A stretch of 26,108 nt of DNA, taken from assembly GCA_964458255.1 (NCBI GenBank), contig CAYWHY010000018.1, positions 1 through 26,108 on the forward strand. Reading direction: 5' to 3'. Origin of the DNA: Suilimivivens sp964458255. GTDB taxonomy: Bacteria > Bacillota > Clostridia > Lachnospirales > Lachnospiraceae. This document shows positions 23,637 through 26,108 of this stretch, piece by piece. Below the pieces are notes generated by a model. The model worked only from the letters and a program-made list of their open reading frames with translations. It did not search any database and was not told where the DNA came from. How positions within the stretch are numbered: the first letter of the stretch is position 1; each line of letters starts with the position of its first letter. Position numbers and translations under genes: made by a program.

Positions 23637-24788
23637 TTAGAATATTCCAAATACAGCCATAAATGTACCGGCTACAACTGCTGTACCGATAACACCTGCC
23701 ACGTTAGGTCCCATAGCGTGCATCAGCAGGAAATTGGTAGGATCTGCTTCTGCACCAACCTTCTGTGATACTCTCGCCGCCATAGGTACCGCAGACACAC
23801 CTGCAGAACCGATAAGGGGATTAACACCGCCTTTGGTAGCGATACACATTAATTTACCAAACACTACACCTGCAGCGGTACCGAATGCAAACGCAACCAG
23901 ACCAAGAGCAGTAATTTTTAATGTATCCGCATTCAGGAATGCTTCCGCACTTGTTGTAGCACCTACGGAAGTACCAAGTAAAATAACAACGATATACATA
24001 AGCGCATTGGAGGCTGTATCAACCAACTGTCTTACAACACCTGATTCCCTGAATAAGTTACCTAACATAAGCATACCAACAAGGGGAGCTGTTGTAGGAA
24101 GAATCATACAAACTACAATAGTAACAATGATAGGGAAAAGAATTTTTTCCAATTTGGATACAGGACGAAGCTGTCCCATCTTGATTTTTCTTTCTTTCTC
24201 AGTTGTAAGTAATCTCATGATAGGCGGCTGGATAATAGGAACCAGTGACATATAGGTATATGCCGCTACCGCGATAGGTCCAAGCAAAGCCGTCTGTCCT
24301 AATTTACCTGCAAGGAAAATGGATGTAGGACCATCAGCACCACCAATAATAGAGATTGCAGCTGCTGCTTTATCATTGAAGCCCAATGCAATTGCTCCGA
24401 AATACGCTGAAAAAATACCGAACTGCGCTGCAGCACCAAGTAAAAAGCTCTTAGGATTAGCAATCAACGGACCGAAATCAGTCATCGCACCGACACCCAT
24501 GAAAATCAGGGACGGTAAGATTGCCCACTCATCTAAGAGATAAAAATAATACAGTAAACCACCCACTCCGTTAGGAGAATCTTCAATACTTACCATAATA
24601 TCAGGATAAATATTTACGAGCAGCATACCAAATGCGATAGGCAAAAGCAAAAGCGGTTCAAATTCTTTTGCAATCGCAAGATAAAGGAATACACAAGCCA
24701 CCACGATCATCAGATAGTTTCCCCAAGTCAGATTGAAGAACGCTGTCTGATGGACCAGGTTGTCCAGTGTAGATACAATATAGTCCAT
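23637..24788 (-). CDS. oadB: Sodium-pumping decarboxylase beta subunit
   Basis: Multi-helix membrane subunit, 383 residues, that decarboxylates carboxybiotin and couples this to Na+ export. The hallmark Na+-site loop SIIGGADGPTSIFLAG (146-161) contains Asp152. The second conserved region has NPLIGSAGVSAVPMAARVSQ and FLLMHAMGPNVAGVIGTAVV. About nine to ten helices are seen. AGGAGG lies before the ATG. It follows the biotin carrier by 71 bp, a gap containing a hairpin, and precedes oadA by 21 bp. The same family serves methylmalonyl-CoA and glutaconyl-CoA decarboxylases. Confidence 0.95.
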   Translation of the reverse strand: MDYIVSTLDNLVHQTAFFNLTWGNYLMIVVACVFLYLAIAKEFEPLLLLPIAFGMLLVNIYPDIMVSIEDSPNGVGGLLYYFYLLDEWAILPSLIFMGVGAMTDFGPLIANPKSFLLGAAAQFGIFSAYFGAIALGFNDKAAAAISIIGGADGPTSIFLAGKLGQTALLGPIAVAAYTYMSLVPIIQPPIMRLLTTEKERKIKMGQLRPVSKLEKILFPIIVTIVVCMILPTTAPLVGMLMLGNLFRESGVVRQLVDTASNALMYIVVILLGTSVGATTSAEAFLNADTLKITALGLVAFAFGTAAGVVFGKLMCIATKGGVNPLIGSAGVSAVPMAARVSQKVGAEADPTNFLLMHAMGPNVAGVIGTAVVAGTFMAVFGIF

Positions 24789-24819
24789 TTCTTTTTACCT
24801 CCTGTTGTTTTCTCAAGTA

Positions 24820-24848
24820 TACATGTGGCGTAAATAATTCCGCATGTA
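24820..24848 (-). other. Hairpin between biotin carrier and oadB
   Basis: TACATGTGG (24820-24828) and CCGCATGTA (24840-24848) form a 9-base stem with one mismatch and an 11-base loop, in the only sizeable gap of the OAD operon. No U-run follows, so a processing or stability element fits better than a terminator. Confidence 0.45.
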
Positions 24849-24859
24849 CTTATACTGTC

Positions 24860-25255
24860 TTAGTTCAGAGTTGCTAATAAAGCGCCTGCTTCAACAGAAT
24901 CACCAACAGCTACATTAATACTTGCAACAGTACCGTCCTGAGGTGCAACAACGGGGATTTCCATCTTCATTGCTTCCAAAATAACAACAGCATCTCCTGC
25001 CTTAACTGCCTGACCAACACTTGCTTCAATTTTGAAAATCTTACCTGCTGCACCGGCTTCTACCTTAACGCTTCCTGCACTGCCTGCTGCTTTAGGAGCT
25101 GCAGCGGGTGCTGCCTTAGGTGCCGCAACGGGTGCTGCCTTGGGAGCTGCCACAGGTGCTACAGGTGCTGCCACGGGTGCTCCTGTAGTTACGCCTTCTT
25201 CTACTACTACATCATATACGTTTCCGTTAACGGTAATGGTATAATTTTTCATCAT
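24860..25255 (-). CDS. Biotin carboxyl carrier protein of the decarboxylase
   Basis: 131-residue biotin carrier. It has a short N-terminal region (YTITVNGNVYDVVVEE) and then a flexible Ala/Pro linker (about 26-58) made of repeats of the type APKAAPVAAPK. The biotinyl domain follows, with the attachment site EAMKM (Lys97). It carries CO2 between the alpha and beta subunits. AGGAGG precedes two adjacent ATG codons (25255 and 25252). It lies 62 bp after the gamma gene stop. Confidence 0.96.
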   Translation of the reverse strand: MMKNYTITVNGNVYDVVVEEGVTTGAPVAAPVAPVAAPKAAPVAAPKAAPAAAPKAAGSAGSVKVEAGAAGKIFKIEASVGQAVKAGDAVVILEAMKMEIPVVAPQDGTVASINVAVGDSVEAGALLATLN

Positions 25256-25317
25256 TAAATCCTCCTGTAATTTTACATTTACATTTCAATTTTAAAAAAT
25301 ATATTCTATTGCTCTGA

Positions 25318-26085
25318 TTAAGCTCTGCTCCATTTATTGCCTGCACGCTTAATACTTCTAACTACAAAACCATCTGTGGAAGCTACACCTTCGCTGGCTG
25401 CGATTGCCGCCGAAATAACTGCCACCAATTCCAAATCATCAGATAATTCTTCTTTTTCAATAATCTGTGCAATTGTATTATCAACTGCTTCTGCTTTGAC
25501 ATCTTCCTTTACTGACTTCTTTGTAAACATAGCCTGAATCTTGGGAATAAATCCAAAACAGGAAATAATTACACTGATTAAAATAAGAACAGCAAATACG
25601 GTACCCATACCAAGTACTGTATTAAGGGCTGCTTTTTCCATTGTTTCACCAAAGGAGTAAATTACATTTACGGTAATACTGGAAGGAACACCATCTTCAA
25701 CAACAATTTCTACAGTTGCATCACGCATTGAACCCTTTACCTTAGATGTAATTACACCTTCTGTTACATATCCATTTTCATCAACTTCCATGGTATTGGA
25801 TACGACTTCTACATATTCCACATAACTACCCATATCTGCTGTTGCGCTTTCAAGGCTGTCAAATGCTGCAGAAATTACCTTACCATCAATACCGATTTGT
25901 TCAAAAGTTGCAATCACACTGTCTTCAGCATCTGCAACAACACCCTGATTGATGGTCTCTATCATACTCTGCGCAAAGCTAAACGCTTTTTCGTCGGAAA
26001 GATATGTTGTTTCTTCCGTTTGTCCACAAGCGGTCAGCCCGAACATACAGGTAATCATACCTAATACTAATAACCATTTTTTCAT
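25318..26085 (-). CDS. OadG-like gamma subunit fused to an N-terminal lipoprotein domain
   Basis: 255-residue protein. It begins with a lipoprotein signal (MKKWLLVLGM to LTAC, Cys20) and a roughly 130-residue extracytoplasmic domain (about 21-150) of unrecognised type. It ends with a standard OadG segment: one membrane helix (about 156-178, GMGTVFAVLILISVI) and the soluble end DLELVAVISAAIAASEG ... GFVVRSIKRAG. OadG helps assemble the decarboxylase and anchors the alpha subunit; ordinary forms are only about 80-120 residues. The ATG at 26085 is chosen for the signal peptide; an ATG at 26097 abuts AAAGG. It is the first decarboxylase gene visible. Upstream genes may continue past the right edge. 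Confidence 0.85.
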   Translation of the reverse strand: MKKWLLVLGMITCMFGLTACGQTEETTYLSDEKAFSFAQSMIETINQGVVADAEDSVIATFEQIGIDGKVISAAFDSLESATADMGSYVEYVEVVSNTMEVDENGYVTEGVITSKVKGSMRDATVEIVVEDGVPSSITVNVIYSFGETMEKAALNTVLGMGTVFAVLILISVIISCFGFIPKIQAMFTKKSVKEDVKAEAVDNTIAQIIEKEELSDDLELVAVISAAIAASEGVASTDGFVVRSIKRAGNKWSRA

Positions 26086-26108
26086 ATTAAGTATCATCCT
26101 TTCTAAAC

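Noticed and set aside
23734..24255. Long open frame on the plus strand opposite oadB
   Set aside because: It has no ribosome site and no recognisable family, and lies entirely antisense to a strongly supported membrane subunit.
25112..25180. Repeated DNA in the biotin carrier gene as a tandem repeat element
   Set aside because: The repetition encodes the Ala/Pro linker typical of biotin carriers and is explained by protein sequence.
22188..26085. Methylmalonyl-CoA or glutaconyl-CoA decarboxylase instead of oxaloacetate decarboxylase
   Set aside because: The alpha subunit is the pyruvate-carboxylase type with a carbamylated lysine, not the acyl-CoA carboxyltransferase type. An acyl-CoA type gene could still lie beyond the right edge.

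Overview
The window is a low-GC Gram-positive chromosomal segment. It most likely comes from an anaerobic Clostridia, family Lachnospiraceae. The evidence is consistent AGGAGG-type ribosome binding sites, a six-gene Rnf operon in the order C-D-G-E-A-B, a four-gene sodium-pumping oxaloacetate decarboxylase cluster with a separate biotin carrier, a cmk-ispH-rpsA cluster, and an SleB-type cell wall hydrolase. The family assignment is inferred from gene content, not from a database comparison. No rRNA, tRNA, CRISPR array, insertion sequence or phage module was seen.

Positions 1-6810 are accessory. They hold an SleB-like hydrolase (-) and a divergent protein with two AP2-like segments around a decayed HNH-like segment (+). 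These are followed by a leftward cluster of a membrane-anchored GH25-like protein that has lost catalytic aspartates, a cytoplasmic GH28 (pectinase-type) enzyme, and a GGDEF-EAL protein with a degenerate GGDEF and an intact EAL motif set. A lipoprotein ApbE flavin transferase reads rightward from a promoter region whose -10 box appears to be shared with the leftward cluster.

Positions 6771-12851 are the Rnf operon, which ends with an Fe-S aldo/keto reductase gene 14 bp after rnfB. The Rnf complex passes electrons from reduced ferredoxin to NAD+ and pumps Na+ or H+. ApbE, encoded convergently next door, is the expected enzyme for attaching FMN to RnfG and RnfD, and both carry the flavinylation motif. 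RnfE has an unusual five-cysteine tail.

Positions 13017-14953 hold a YprB-type RNase H-fold exonuclease (+) and a CheR methyltransferase (-), separated by a bidirectional terminator. Positions 14168-20451 are a tightly spaced leftward series: TetR regulator, RpiR regulator, HI0933-like flavoprotein, cytidylate kinase, IspH, ribosomal protein S1 and CheR. The ispH and rpsA genes, commonly fused in Clostridia, are here separate and overlap by 20 bp. A GNAT acetyltransferase diverges from the TetR gene across a compact two-promoter region.

Positions 21114-22043 hold a NYN-LOTUS predicted RNA-binding nuclease. Positions 22188-26085 are the oxaloacetate decarboxylase operon, in transcription order gamma (a lipoprotein fusion), biotin carrier, beta, alpha, closed by a strong terminator at 22131-22163. 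The operon may continue upstream past the right edge.

The core theme is membrane bioenergetics: two ion pumps (Rnf and the decarboxylase) plus the flavin transferase that matures one of them. Nothing here is clearly a wholly new system. The best leads are the RnfE cysteine tail, the catalytically eroded GH25 next to GH28 and EAL genes, the lipoprotein-OadG fusion, the decayed HNH/AP2 protein, the shared -10 promoter pair, and three convergent gene pairs with overlapping 3' ends.
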